Below, piece after piece: positions 31,101 to 41,000 of a stretch of DNA of 64,000 nt (position 1 is its first letter; every line of letters begins with the position of its first letter). Made by a program: the position numbers and the translations under genes. Source of the DNA: Planctomycetaceae bacterium (GTDB lineage: Bacteria > Planctomycetota > Phycisphaerae > UBA1845 > UTPLA1); NCBI GenBank assembly GCA_006969385.1, contig CP030884.1, forward strand, positions 4,148,249-4,212,248. Direction: 5' to 3'. Below the pieces are notes generated by a model. It saw only the letters and a list, made by a program, of their open reading frames with translations, did not search any database and was not told the DNA's origin.

Positions 31101-34100
31101 ACTGGATCACGATCCGTCCAACACGATCGATCCGCAGAACGGCACGTGGGTAGATTACTTCCCCGAGTTCCCGGCCGAACAGATGGCGCTGGCCGAAGGC
31201 ATGGGTCTGCGGGAAGTGTTGATTGAAGGCGCGAGCCTCTTCACGTTGCAAGATTCTTACTGGCGTGTGCGTTATCGAGGTTACAACGCCTGTCCGTGTG
31301 CGGGTGATCCGACCATCGATGATATGGCGTGCAATGCTGACGGCGACCTATGGCCCGACTTCCTGGCATTGAGTACGGGTGAGATCAGTAACTGGACCCG
31401 TCCGCAGTTGGCTGAAGGTTGGGTTAAGCGAGTCTTGCGTCAACTCAATCCGTTCGATCAGCGCTTCGATGACTTCCATGAGAACCCGATCGCGACGTTC
31501 GTGAACATGATTCAGCAAGCGGGTATCCGCTACGAACAGAACATCGCGCTGAACTGCAACCCCGACAACATCAACGACATTGGTTTGATTGAGGCATACT
31601 CGACGGTAGCCGCCCGGGCCCGAGCCTTTAGTGTGGGCTTTGATCTGCCGGGTGTGAGTCAGGCGATCCAGCAAGCCGCCGGCAAGGTGGTGGACTTGTA
31701 CATGCTGTTGGGTAACGAAGCCTATGCCGATGCGTTGGATCCGACGCTGGGTGTGTTCGCCGGTGGCGGCGATGCCCCTGCCGGTTATGACCCGTTGGTG
31801 GCCTTCAGCTTTGAAGACCAGTTGCCCACGTTGTTGGATGAAGAACTGGCGATGTTGCGCGGGATCTCGAATAGCCGTGATCCCGACATTGATGCCGATG
31901 GCGTAAAGATCGCCACGGTGTACAACCGACTGCCATGGAACTTCACCAGCGGCAACGGTCAGGTGGCCTATGCCAACAACTATCAACTGACGGATATTGA
32001 GACGGCGGTGGAGACCTATCCGCAAGGTCACGGCGACGCCTGGGGCCACTACTTAACAGCGGTTAAGCAGTACTACTCGCTGTTGCGTGACAGTGACTTC
32101 ACCTGGATCACTGATGACGAAGCGGTCTTGGTGGCTGGTCAGCCGGTGGTGGTGGGTTACCTGCACGAACGCAAGTTCGCGCAAGCCGCCGCGGCCAAGG
32201 CAAGAACAGGTGCGGCGATCACGTCGCTCACCTTCCGTCAACAGTACAGTCCTGATGATGCCGCCCATCGTGACGGCTATCCCGACAGTGATCCGTCACG
32301 CTCGTGGGGTCTGGCCGATTGGGGCCGCCGTGCCGGTCAGGGTGCTTACTTCGACTGGGTGGTGGCCAATGCCCTGTTGGATGATGTGGCCGATAACCAG
32401 ATCTGTCTGTCCACGGGTTCACCGTGTGGTGAAGGCACCGGAGGTTGCGCCATGGGTGATGACTGTGTCGAAGATCCGAACTTTGAGAACAGCATCCGCC
32501 AGGTGGATCGCACCACGGTGACGGAACTGGGTGAAGTGGCGGCCTCTTACTCCGAGATTCAATCGATCCTGGACAAGGCTGACGCTGGACTCAATCCGCT
32601 GGGGCTGGCGGGTAACGTGGTACCGTTCGGCTTGAGCCCGAGCCAGATCGAAGAAGGTCAGACGCACTTTGATCAGATCTATCAGCGTGCGGTCACGGCG
32701 ATGTCCAATGCGGTCACGGCGTTCAACTATGCCAACGAGAACACCCGTCGCCTGCGCTCCTTGGAAGATGAAGTGGACAGCTTCGATGACCTGATCGAAG
32801 AACGGGAATTGGATTACGAATCCCGCCTGATTGAGATCTTCGGTAAGCCCTATCCAGAGGATATCGGTGTGACCGGCACATATCCGGTGGGCTATGACGG
32901 TCCGGACTTCTATCACTTTGACTATGTGGATCCGTCGGCACTGTTGGGTAACAACGGTACCGGCAACACCACGACGTTCACGGTGACGTTCGACGAACCG
33001 CAGGTGGGGCCGTCGGGTGGTATCAGTAACACCACGCGTACGGTAACCTTCACGGTTTCGACCGACGGGTTGGGCCTGGTGAAGCCGGCCGGTTGGACCG
33101 AACGCCCGGAACCGGGTGAGATTCAACTGTCCCGTTCGGAGTTGTTGCAGTCGATCGGCCGTTATCAAGCGGCGATCGATCGCTACGAGGCGACCTTGGA
33201 TCAGGTGGAAGCGCAGTCGGCCTTGCTGGAGTCGCTCTTTAACCTGAACGCCAATGTGTTGCAGGTGCAGATCAGCACCCTCAACCAGCAGCGTAGTCTC
33301 AATGAACAGATTGCCATTGCAAGACAGTTGCAGGGTGAGTTCCGCCGCAACGCCGGTTATGCCAGTCGCATTGCCAACGCGTTGGCGGAGGCTGCTCCAG
33401 GGACGTTGATTGCGGGCTTCTCCAACGGGGGGGACTTCACCTCGGCGATTCGCAGTGCGATCCGTCGCGCGGGTGAGTTGATTGCCCGCTTGTTCAACCG
33501 GGCCGCCGATCAGCAGGTACAAGTTGAACAGCAGCGTCAATTCGACAAGGAGATCGTATCGCTGCAGCAGCAGATCGACATCACCGGCTTCCAGAACGAC
33601 TACCAGGTGGAACAGCAGATCGAGAGCTTGCGCAGCCTGATCCGTCAGTTGCCGTCGCAGCGGATTGAGATCTACACCCTGGAAGAAGCGATCAACTCGG
33701 CCACCGGCCGCTACCAGTCGGCCATCGGTCGCGGTCTGCGCTTGTGGGAACAGCGCACCGCCTTCCGCCAGCGTTCGGCCGACGAGGTCAGCGAGTTCCG
33801 CTATCGTGACATGGCCTTCCGCATCTTCCGCAACGAGTCGTTGCAGAAGTATCGCGCCCAATTCGACCTGGCAGCGCGCTACGTCTATCTGGCGGCCAAG
33901 GCGTATGACTACGAGACCAACCTGCTCAACAGCAACAGCCTCTCGGGTCAGCAGTTCCTAAGTGGCATTGTGAAGGAACGCACGTTGGGTGTGCTCGATT
34001 CATCGGGTCCGTTGGTGGGCAGTGGTCTGGCCGGCAACCTGGCGGAGATGTTCCTCAACTTCGACCTGGTACTGCGTCCGCAATTGGGCTTCAACAGTCC

Positions 34101-35088
34101 CAACGAGTTGAACCGCGAGTTCAGTCTCCGCTGGGAACTGTTCCGCATCCCCAACAGCAATGCCAACAACGATACCTGGCAGGATACGCTGAAGGGCTAT
34201 CGCATTGCGGATATCAACCAGGATCCGATCTACCGTCAGTACTGTAAGCCGTTGCAGCCGGTGCCCAGTGGTGATGGTTCCCTGGCGGCCAACCCGGCAT
34301 TGGTGATCCCCTTCACCACCACGGTGCAGTCGGGTCTGAACTTCTTTGGTAATCCGTCACAAGCGGACGAGGTCTATCCCAGTAGCTACCACGCCATCAA
34401 GCTGCATACGATTGGTCTGCGCTTCGAGAACTACCCGGTCGGCACCCTCAACAACCAGGCGGAGTGTTATCTGGTGCCGGTGGGTTCCGACATCATGCGG
34501 GAACCGGAACAGGGTCGGATCCGCGAGTGGCAACTCTTGGATCAGACGCTACCGGTACCGTTCCCGTTGGGTGAACAGGACCTGGCTCAGGCCGACTGGT
34601 TGCCGTGGGATGGTCTGGTGGGTGGCAGTCGCGCCATGGTACGACGTCGCCTGATCCCGCAACTCACCGGCTTGCCGGCGCAGGGTAGTACCGATGAAGA
34701 GGATCTGCGTTATCACCTCACCGGTCGCTCGGCGTGGAACACGCAGTGGTACCTGATCATCCCGGCCAGCGAACTGCTGGGTGTGGCACCGTTGGGTCAG
34801 GACGATGAGGGCACCCCGCTCGACGGGATCGAGATCTTCATCGACGGTCCCACCGGTAACGGGGTGGGGGTGCGTGACATCAAGTTGCTCTTCAACAGCT
34901 ACGGCTACGCCGGCTCACCTGGACTCACCGACAACAGTGAAGACAACCCGGACGGTGACGGTAACGGTGGTGGCAGCGACAACGGTGACATCCCCGACGG
35001 GGATGACCTCCAACCCGCAACACCCCTGACTCCACAAGACGTCGACTCCATCATCGATCAACAACTCTACTCCGGTAGCGACGAATAA
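22168..35088 (+). CDS. Giant exported protein, TcA-like C-terminus with beta-helix/Asp-box N-terminus (4306 aa)
   Basis: Residues 1-51 are a long signal peptide ending AGTAHA. Two right-handed beta-helix regions follow, each opened by a cap motif (IIYVDDSATSGMDTGDSWAD at 54; VVYVDANVIGGNGSGSSWDN near 562) and built of GGA-type repeats (N..A..GGA). Residues about 1330-1760 carry Asp-box units (SLDDGFTW, STNGGVTW, SFDNAVTW). Residues 1765-1910 are thrombospondin-type-3-like calcium repeats. From residue about 2018 it is almost identical to the module 2 protein. Near 3660-3860 two long coiled-coil helices flank an Ala/Gly-rich segment (APGTLIAGFSNGG), then RYRDMAFRIFRNESLQKYRA. The C-terminus has NTQWYLIIPASELLG and VRDIKLLFNSYGY. 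Helical channel plus C-terminal beta domain, followed 9 bp later by an SpvB/RHS gene, suggests a Tc-toxin A-like subunit; homology is inferred by pattern. An alternative is a non-toxic adhesin. Confidence 0.6.
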   Translation: MMTDLHLNNGSTINTCSLPRIAVQQPRHWRTALAAIAVAMLTLASFAGTAHAEIIYVDDSATSGMDTGDSWADAHVFLQTALERAVAGDEIWVARGTYNPLQGLTPAEDPDPPENFEVDSRLACFKLKADVAIYGGFPNGGGTFNSRNPSINSTILSGDLDPSNADDLADFPAGPSYNENSYHVVDISNANEGTVLDGFTVSGGNANGSFFIDADKGAGLIGLDDCVAAVCGQIRNCRFVNNASTIGGAVYLESSPILNNCEFESNYSAGAGGAILVGLGTPRITRCRFESNNADGVGGGVHIASGMVTLEFSVFLDNTGALSGGGVSVGSNINAFADLVNCEFFNNAGFNGGGVYEIAGDRVRLANCLFSGNQAADDSGGGIYTHGATFQNCTIAYNSAKVAGGGAYVAGGGSTANFINCIVWGNTAGTPAVANQINAAMGTTRTVSYSCVESPGETGTGNIIINPAFVDPDGLDGTTGTEDDNLRLQIASPCNDAGSNAVLDDGAAFRVTIDLDGNFRWSDDPLRADTGIPCPVSCDEVNAIIDMGAYESVSSSAPIDVVYVDANVIGGNGSGSSWDNAMPDLQTALNFSRQEVATVSEIWVANGIYQPTQGADQSESFELISGVAIYGGFAGQDSTQFPDGETDRLQRNSDPLSNGCILSGDLGQDDAPGFLNTADNSHHVLRADSVDQSAVIDGFSVSGGSTKPTDQVAVFDLEANGGGLLAVSASPTIRNCNFVNNQSTTMQGRGGAVYLRANSDARFENCLFNDNASVTTGGAAYLDNSDPVFEGCSFDNNSANAGGAFRVVPGSEPEFVDCLFENNSAVLTGGAIDIQDSGGTTILTNCIFRSNTSGTLGGALFAKNSSSFDLTGCTFYQNVAADLDGSFLNFGGAAYLEGGSFLAADCKFSSNDAFNGGAIFSVGTDIRLNQCLFVENTATGVNGTGGAIEFAGTGQVIASESVFVKNSAVNIGGAISARPPNQLLLKNCRFHGNFAGVDGGAIELIDGTTSANDNPLLNCLLTGNRSDVKGGAIVMNGGGTPINLKLENCTVADNFSPGIAAAIYNGAGQLTLQNTICWNPVGEDITIQGSGSGVVQYSNVQALSGAMPEPTSVSVDPQFLSAVVGLWSGAVQASYDPSTGITTVVDLIPSIDLTGNPVSASELVGRTLNPDTSTPTYRQGLIVGAASDYSQIDVLGDWTSVISSGNGYSILSYELSQDSPLIDSGSNQSLTDNVPPAQGYDLDSDDIDNDGNVNEPTPDLNRRNRIGENIVDMGAFESLVDCNLNGRDDTADIACGSGNICDGVAGSDDCNANGIPDECDVGQLAGFVNNPIAVNTDPSGESGAPEFATDGSGTWIAVWVNFFDDGQPDTNEVRVARSLDDGFTWELPVTIHTGQSFHGDIAFGDDGDWAIVWTEIPSIGESHDIYYSFTADNGNTWASGAPLHLYFLTDPDYDDVATIATDKSGGWVVVWMSRNDIDSAGQSDLDILVSRRQETGNLENGLTWTFPNLLNIGGESDGAGDEEQHPEIAFDGASKWVVLWQSNNTPGGLSNDLDVFCATSTNGGVTWTSPVLVNAYGVVDSGEDYFPRLATDNAGNWVVVWRNRGADFAGTGGDMDIVATTSFDNAVTWEYPVVVNGNATLDGPTDDESDPDIATDGNGTWVVTFESNNPDFAGFTGLGVDNDIFFVTSNDVGVKWSASKLLNNFAALDQPGPSSPDADFDARVAPAMGGRWLSVWQSRYQGLIGGSGSVRGIAAAFLAPSTDCNSNGVLDECELIDVNNNLILDICESDCNENGTIDLFELDADGDGFIEDPGFAACDNCPTVFNPGQDDGDGDGVGDLCDICEGGDDTVDSDGDGVPDFCDNCNPSDCQSPGCDPVNPDQVDSDGDMIGDACDICPNFFNPQQLPGDTCEQFYGLGSRLDPRASIRAQVSLSNSIVEVTTNTAWEQGGVDPTLIPDNEWIPADQYVLYYDDVLDPSNPNNATYQDLGGLFAIDAGLIRITWRDANDTELGAPRFFLVEDEVAQNPWTVGVQYFLDYNEGQFQEDADVKIEAPFFATVRYNTQILEQRINPGVVIDGVPQFYPFAEFRIEGDQVITEDYCPTGKVLIQYDDGPGGRFVGFEVVEIINFGTPNAELVDVGRRLALPTGADDCRAVLVNNFEQDGTTVAWQKGVEEAVIYPIRPEPLASKFVVGWYAQSILPGDPDDMETSPPVALFNCWPVAIGRYVVQWPSDPQTHIVDSDSDVIPAGSQVDLNVGADRRYCQAEVMYQEGFGGLFDDLPLSEVVNGVFDAVQPGYSVVRFDIDPVGSGLCGEEVTFEVVASRDHRDVDGYANLCRPLLDEVCNDDVECTTTFSGACTGTVYLGEFAWDIGDQITDVSHDATTNTYKFGYLHPFRFPEQPVGIPYAKSIYDATGQIFPVNVSRAPDLSAEHDILEVWWFQASRLEDENGDGIVEGNHAGGIYWPHTTATYDAMWPMDAGEIVVASKLGGFDNQGNVALYSQFATVYDAGFYDDYLGDAENSIESNQFTLDGWNANDEHAVMLPIGTDYRVFATRDDSPWNMGGYGDPLTGHPYVLVQYPVDGDAQAPDTYGMDVFAVAAEIPSDPTQDLYYDTVLSQADLSTEIDIVAGQPLSPVLFPINFGQPICLTDEIPPLPETYAQGDGVWIDRKGGLWMVEATHDDFDRTPEDSEFADGVDTSPMVVNVGDPSTGDVYLYENWAPDGGCQPWLSYASGDSAIPEPITFAPNWPFVPARDDYPCADDPLCARPLNIGEAVNQSGQCGSIEVLHDSVGLRVIDRSYWVSLAVDPVVMQGIDFAVLPPQLFAGEIGGGGEFPDRIRYNFNNSGELEFRGIMSDADRYYLQLVSQDMDYLAYIDQLYSLSREQLTVPVENPTSKWVTVGDAAATPGWITVAFQNDQQCVDEGLPVSVEVWRVDCPPTTGSVRPIQPQCLFSEKLAMQFTEDLGGDPDQVVFQWQWSLDHDPSNTIDPQNGTWVDYFPEFPAEQMALAEGMGLREVLIEGASLFTLQDSYWRVRYRGYNACPCAGDPTIDDMACNADGDLWPDFLALSTGEISNWTRPQLAEGWVKRVLRQLNPFDQRFDDFHENPIATFVNMIQQAGIRYEQNIALNCNPDNINDIGLIEAYSTVAARARAFSVGFDLPGVSQAIQQAAGKVVDLYMLLGNEAYADALDPTLGVFAGGGDAPAGYDPLVAFSFEDQLPTLLDEELAMLRGISNSRDPDIDADGVKIATVYNRLPWNFTSGNGQVAYANNYQLTDIETAVETYPQGHGDAWGHYLTAVKQYYSLLRDSDFTWITDDEAVLVAGQPVVVGYLHERKFAQAAAAKARTGAAITSLTFRQQYSPDDAAHRDGYPDSDPSRSWGLADWGRRAGQGAYFDWVVANALLDDVADNQICLSTGSPCGEGTGGCAMGDDCVEDPNFENSIRQVDRTTVTELGEVAASYSEIQSILDKADAGLNPLGLAGNVVPFGLSPSQIEEGQTHFDQIYQRAVTAMSNAVTAFNYANENTRRLRSLEDEVDSFDDLIEERELDYESRLIEIFGKPYPEDIGVTGTYPVGYDGPDFYHFDYVDPSALLGNNGTGNTTTFTVTFDEPQVGPSGGISNTTRTVTFTVSTDGLGLVKPAGWTERPEPGEIQLSRSELLQSIGRYQAAIDRYEATLDQVEAQSALLESLFNLNANVLQVQISTLNQQRSLNEQIAIARQLQGEFRRNAGYASRIANALAEAAPGTLIAGFSNGGDFTSAIRSAIRRAGELIARLFNRAADQQVQVEQQRQFDKEIVSLQQQIDITGFQNDYQVEQQIESLRSLIRQLPSQRIEIYTLEEAINSATGRYQSAIGRGLRLWEQRTAFRQRSADEVSEFRYRDMAFRIFRNESLQKYRAQFDLAARYVYLAAKAYDYETNLLNSNSLSGQQFLSGIVKERTLGVLDSSGPLVGSGLAGNLAEMFLNFDLVLRPQLGFNSPNELNREFSLRWELFRIPNSNANNDTWQDTLKGYRIADINQDPIYRQYCKPLQPVPSGDGSLAANPALVIPFTTTVQSGLNFFGNPSQADEVYPSSYHAIKLHTIGLRFENYPVGTLNNQAECYLVPVGSDIMREPEQGRIREWQLLDQTLPVPFPLGEQDLAQADWLPWDGLVGGSRAMVRRRLIPQLTGLPAQGSTDEEDLRYHLTGRSAWNTQWYLIIPASELLGVAPLGQDDEGTPLDGIEIFIDGPTGNGVGVRDIKLLFNSYGYAGSPGLTDNSEDNPDGDGNGGGSDNGDIPDGDDLQPATPLTPQDVDSIIDQQLYSGSDE
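28219..35061 (+). repeat. Duplicated block B, copy 1 (partner 51047-57889)
   Basis: 6843 bp, identical to the partner at offset 22828 except for one difference seen (A at 34408 versus G at 57236, changing Thr to Ala). Both edges are sharp: C/T at 28218/51046 and C/A at 35062/57890. It encodes the constant C-terminal ~2280 residues of the giant proteins. Upstream, similarity continues at lower level through the calcium-repeat region (about 27600-28010). Confidence 0.93.
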
Positions 35089-35097
35089 GCGGACGCC

Positions 35098-38000
35098 ATG
35101 ATGCACTGCGTATCACGACCAGTTCAAAATTCACTCTATTGCGGCTTCCTGGCCCTAGCCACCCTCCTATTCACCCCACTGGCCCGGGCCCAGGAAGCGC
35201 AAGATAAGAACGGCGTCAGTCCCAACGTGATCTCACGTCCCACCGGACCGGGATCCTTAGAAGGACTGGGCGATGCCTTTCAGCCGGCGCTCAATACCGG
35301 CATGGCCAAGTACGCGGTGCAGATGCAACTGCCACCTGGGGTAGCCGGCTTTACGCCTTTGGTAGGCCTGACCTATGACATGGGCAATGGCCAGGGACCG
35401 GTGGGTATTGGCTGGAAGTTGGATGTGGGCTGCATCCGTCGTCAGACGGACAAGGGCCTGCCGCGTTACAACGACGGGGTGATGGGCGAAGCCCCCGATC
35501 GCTTCATCGGGATGGAAGAGGAAGAACTGGTCCCGCTCAATGGCGGCTTCTACCTCGCCAAGATCGAAGGGACTTATCTGCGCTATCAACGAGTGGGTGA
35601 TCATTGGGAAGCGCGCAGCAAGAGCGGCATCCTGCTTAAGTTTGGTCAAACAGCCAACTCACGGGTGACCTCGGCTGACGGCAGCCAGATCTACAAGTGG
35701 TGCCTGGATGAACAGGTCGATACCCATGGCAATGTCATTCAGTACACCTACGAGTTGCTGAATCCCGCCGATCGCAGGACCTATCTCCGTGAGATCCGCT
35801 ATGGACCGGGTGCACCACTGTGGAACGATAGCTATTCGGCAACGTTCAATTACGAGACGCGCAGCGACACCTTCACCGATTACCGCAGCGGTTTCAAAGT
35901 CAAAATCTCATACCGACTCAGCAGCGTCGACATTCAATTCAACACCGACCTGATCCGACGCTACACCCTGGGCTACGAAGCGCACGATCACTGGTCGCTC
36001 CTAACCACGGTGACCACCATCGGTAATGACAGTGTCAGCGCACTGCCGAGCACCACCTTCGAGTACAACGTAGCCGAGATCTGCAATCCCACCGAAACGC
36101 TTTCCGCCAACGATGCTCTAATCACCTCGGGTGCTGGCTTGGCGGCGGTGATGGATGACACACGAGTGGATCTGATCGATCTTAACGGCGACAGTTTGCC
36201 GGACATCCTCGATACCGGTCTGCTGCACAGCGCCTATATCAACCGTGGTCCGGCTGATCCGGTTAATGGCCTCGGTGCCATTAACTGGGAAGGCCCCATA
36301 GATATAACCGCACTAGAACCGCGCGTCCTCAACTTCGATCTGTCCGAGGCAGACGTGCATCTGTCGGATATGACCGGCGACGGCATCGCCGACTTTGTCA
36401 TCACCGACGACTTCGGCGGTGAGTTCTTTGAAAACATGGCCAGCGTGGCTTGGGGGGCGAGCCATCCCATCAGTGATGGCGGGGTCCCACCACCCTCACC
36501 CATGGATCCCAACAACCCCAACGTCAAAACGGGCGACTTCGACTTCGACAAACGCATCGACATCATCCGCAGTGATGATGCGGGTTACACCATCTGGTTC
36601 AATCAGGGTAACGGCAACTACAGTGCCCCGGTTTTGACCGACGGGGCAGTCGATAACGGCGAGGTCATTCAGTTTGACGATCCCGGCGTGGAACTGGCCG
36701 ACTTAACCGGCGATCGCCTCAACGACGTGGTGCAGATCCAGTCAGATCGCGTGGTCTATTGTGCGAGCCTGGGGCGCGGCAACTTCGCGCCGTGCATCGA
36801 GATCCCACTGCCGCCGGGACGCACTATCGATGTCACGCCCGATGGCAACTTGCAACGCGCATCGATGCAGGACGTGAATGCTGATGGGCTGGCAGACTTA
36901 GTCGTCGAACGGGCTCAGGGCGACGACCTCTGGATCTGGCTCAACCTGGGCAATAACACCTTCTCGTCCAGTTGTACTGTCACCAATTGTCCAACATCGT
37001 CAGATGCCGTGGTGCGCTGGGCCGACATCAACGGCAATGGCACGACCGACTTGATTTATGCCGATTCGTTTTTGCCGACGTCGAAGATCAACGCAGTCGA
37101 TATCGGCCTGCTGCTCAACGGCTCGCCCCATACCAACCTGCTCAAAAGCATCAGCAATGGGTATGGTCGCAAGACCGACATCATCTACAAGACCTCGACC
37201 GAGTACCTGCAGCAAGCGCGTAGCGACGGCAATGAGTGGACCACCACCATTCCGTTCCCGACATCGGTCGTAGGCCGCACCGAGACCAGCATCGGTCTCG
37301 ACCTTGATGGCTTCACTGATGAAGGCCCCAACGGTGATACGTACATCACCGACTTCACCTATCGCGATGGTTACTACGACCCGCTCGAAAAGCAGTTCCG
37401 CGGCTTCGGCTTCGTCAAACAGATTGAACTGGGAGATGAACGCTTTGGTGGCACCAAGGCACCGACGTTGGTTACGCGCTTCCGCTTCCATACCGGCGCA
37501 CCCGATGGCTTCGACAACGACGGCGATGGTCAGATTGACGAGGAAGACTTCTTTGCCGGTCGCGAAGAAGAACCGCTCAAGGGCGTCGAACTCTGGCGTG
37601 AACTCACCATCCTGCCCAATGATCCCATGCAGGATGGCAGCTTCGCACCGGATAGCCAAACCTTCGAACGCCACATCAGTCCGCTCGATCCAGCCGAAGG
37701 CGGTTGGACGATTCGCAACCTCTGCACGGCTACCGGTGGCGCGATCCCCGTCAAAGTGGCTTCCCTAGGTGGCACGGCATCAAATTACTTCACCGACGAC
37801 TTCTACAGCCGCGAAGTGCGCCAATCCGTGCGCAACAAAGTCGTCAGCACCATGCTGGAACTCGGCGCGGGCACGCCCAAAACGCTGGTGGAAGAATCCG
37901 ACATCGATGTCTTCGGCAACGATACCATTAAGTTCATGCGCGGCGATACATCTAACCCGCATGACAACATGTGGCAGAAGACGGAATACGCCCATCAGGG

Positions 38001-41000
38001 CGACGCCTTGGGCAACTGGATGCTCGATCGCGTTGGCCGGGTGGTGGTGCGCAATTGCGACGTCACCAACGAAACCGAAGTCACCTGCGAAACGTCCGGC
38101 ACCTTCGTCTCCGAAACCCGCAACTTCTACGACGGTGACGCCTTCATGGGGCTCGGCGCTGGCGAAGTTGGTACGCGCGGCGTGCTGCATCGCACCGAAG
38201 CATTGGTCGGCGACGGTACCGCGCCCGCGCTCACCGACCGCTCCTTCATCCTCGGCGATCCGCGCAACCCTACCGGCACCATCGATGTGTTGCGTCAGCA
38301 GGTCGATCAGTACGGCAATCCCGAAGTCTTGCGCGATGCGCGCGGTAACGACCGCATCATCGGCTACGACGCGGTCATGCAGACCTATCCCGAATCGGAA
38401 CTGATCGTGGTTGGCGACGGCAGCGATGATTTGCTGATCAACGCGACGTACGACTACCGCTGGGGTAAGCCGCTCACGCTCACCGACTTCAACGGCAACA
38501 CCAGCCGCTTTAACTACGACCAGTTCGGCCGCCTCTTCCAGGAATACCTCCCCGGTGATCCCGATGGTGAGCCGACGATGTCATACCAATACAACTTGGG
38601 CATGCCCTTCAGCAGCATCGTCAGCACCGCCCATCCGCGCGAAGGTGGCCTGCCCGGTGAGCCGCCAGTCGATGTGATCACCACGCAATACTTCGACGGC
38701 ATCGGTCGCAAGCTGGGTATGTACGAAAACGGCGGCAACGTCATGCGCGAGGTCACGCTCTACAACCCGCGTGGCACCGCCTGCAAGGTCTATCAACCGT
38801 ACACCGGTCATGCCAATAGCAACGGCACCTGGACGCTACCACCGTCGACTGACCCGGCTTACACCACCACCAACGATGCCAAGGGCCGCGCCACCGAAAT
38901 CATGACGCCGCCCGATCAACAGGGCGTTATCGCCACCATGCGTAAGGTGTACGAACCGCTGCGCGTGATCGAATACGACGGGGAAGATAATCGCACTGGT
39001 AGCCCGCATGAGAACACCCCAAAGACACTGGTCTTCGATGGCCTCGAACGTCTGATCGAAGTGCATGAGATTGAGGGCATCTCCACCGTCGATGCCGGCA
39101 CCTTCATCACGCGCTACCGTTACGCTCTGCCCGATCTGTTGGCCGAGATCGAAGATGCCAACGGCAACATCAAATACATGCGCTACGACGGTCTGGGTCG
39201 CAAGATCTTCATGAACGATCTCAACCGCGGCCATATGACGTACACCTACGATGCCGCCAGTAATTTGGTGCGCACGATGGATGCCAAATTGCAAGAGATC
39301 GTCTACGGCTACGATGGCGCCAATCGCCTCAAGACCGAAGACTACCTCGATACCGGTCATCCGCTCAGCCTCAACCGCTCTCCCGATGTGATCTATCACT
39401 ACGACGCGCCCAGCGCCGATTATCCGAACCTGACCAATCTCAAAGGTAAGCTCTCTTACGTCGAAGATCTCACCGGCGCCGAATACTTTGGCTACAACCA
39501 GCGCGGTCAGGCCAATACCACCATCAAGCGCATCGATCAGATCGGCGGCGGCACCAAGGATTATCAAACCAGCACGCTGGTCGACAATCTCGATCGGGTC
39601 TATCAGATCGTCTATCCCGATGGCGGCGTGGTGCGGCAGACCTATGACGCCCGCGGTCTCTTACAGTCGATCCCCAACTTCGCCCCGGCGATGGATTACG
39701 AACCATCCGGCCAACCGGCCATGGTCATGTTCCAGAACGGTGTGGTCACGCTGCGCAGTTACGACCCGCGCCTGCGCCTGCAAACCCTCTTCACCGATAA
39801 CAGCAGCGCCGAGATCTTTCAGGATCTGAGCTACACCTACGATCAGGTCGACAACATCACCAATATTACCGACGGCCGCACGTTGCCCATGGGGGAAGAA
39901 GAACGCAGCCAAACGGCCAGCTACCTCATGGACAATCTCTATCGCCTGCGCCAAGCCAATGGCGCGGGCTATGGCATCATCAATTACGACTACGACCGGC
40001 TGGGCAACATGGCCCTCAAACAAAGCGGCGACATTGCCGATCCCGATGTCAACATCGGCGACATGCTCAGTGGTCAGGATCTGGTGGGTGGTGCAGGCCA
40101 AGCGGGCACCTCCAACCGCATCGGTCGCGAAGTGGGCGATGCCCCCGGTCCCCATGCGCTCACGAGCACGACCAATGTGCCGTATTCGGGCAGCGATACG
40201 CGCAGCTTTGCCTACGACGACAATGGCAACATGACCAACAACAACGGCGATCTGTATGTCTTCGACTTCAAAGATCGCCTAGGTGATGTGGATGTGGTCG
40301 GTTCCCCCACGCCGGATATCCGCTACCTCTACGACTATTCCGATCGCCGCGTGATCAAGCGCGTCGATGGTAACCAGACCAGCTACATCAACCGTTACAG
40401 CGAAATTCGCGACGGCGAATTGGTGAAATACGTCTGGAACGGCGATCAGCGTCTGGCCAAGGTCACGGGTGATATGCCCGCCGCGCCGGTGGCTACGCAA
40501 TTCATCGATCTCAAAGTCGGTTGGAATGCCATAAGCTTTCAAATCGATCCTGGCAGCACCGACATCGCCACCATTCTGGCGGATATCGATGGCAACTACG
40601 ACGCCATCTATGGCTACGACGGTACGCAATACTTGGAATACCTGCCCGGCGGCATGAGCAACACGTTGACCGAGTTATTGCCCAACCATGGCTACTGGGT
40701 GTTCATGAACACCGACGCCACGTTACAACTGGAAGGGCCGGTCAGTACCGATCCGGTGATGCTTTCGGCTGGTTGGCACTTTGTGGGGATTCCGGGGCTG
40801 GGTGCGACGTCAACTACCGACTTGCTAACGCAGTATCCGGAGATTGATCGGATTTGGGCGACGGCTGATGGTGGAGATTCGTGGCAGGTGGCGGGGCAGG
40901 GGATTCCGAGCGGTATCGGCGGACTTGGACTGACGCCAAATTATTTCGCTTTCTGGATTCGAGATAATTTGGGCGTTACGTTAACTCAAAATCCCGGAGT

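Noticed and set aside
32419..33861. 480-codon antisense open frame opposite the giant gene (also 55247-56689 and other long antisense frames)
   Set aside because: It lies fully opposite a well-supported coding region and is a codon-bias shadow; identity in both copies follows from the DNA duplication.
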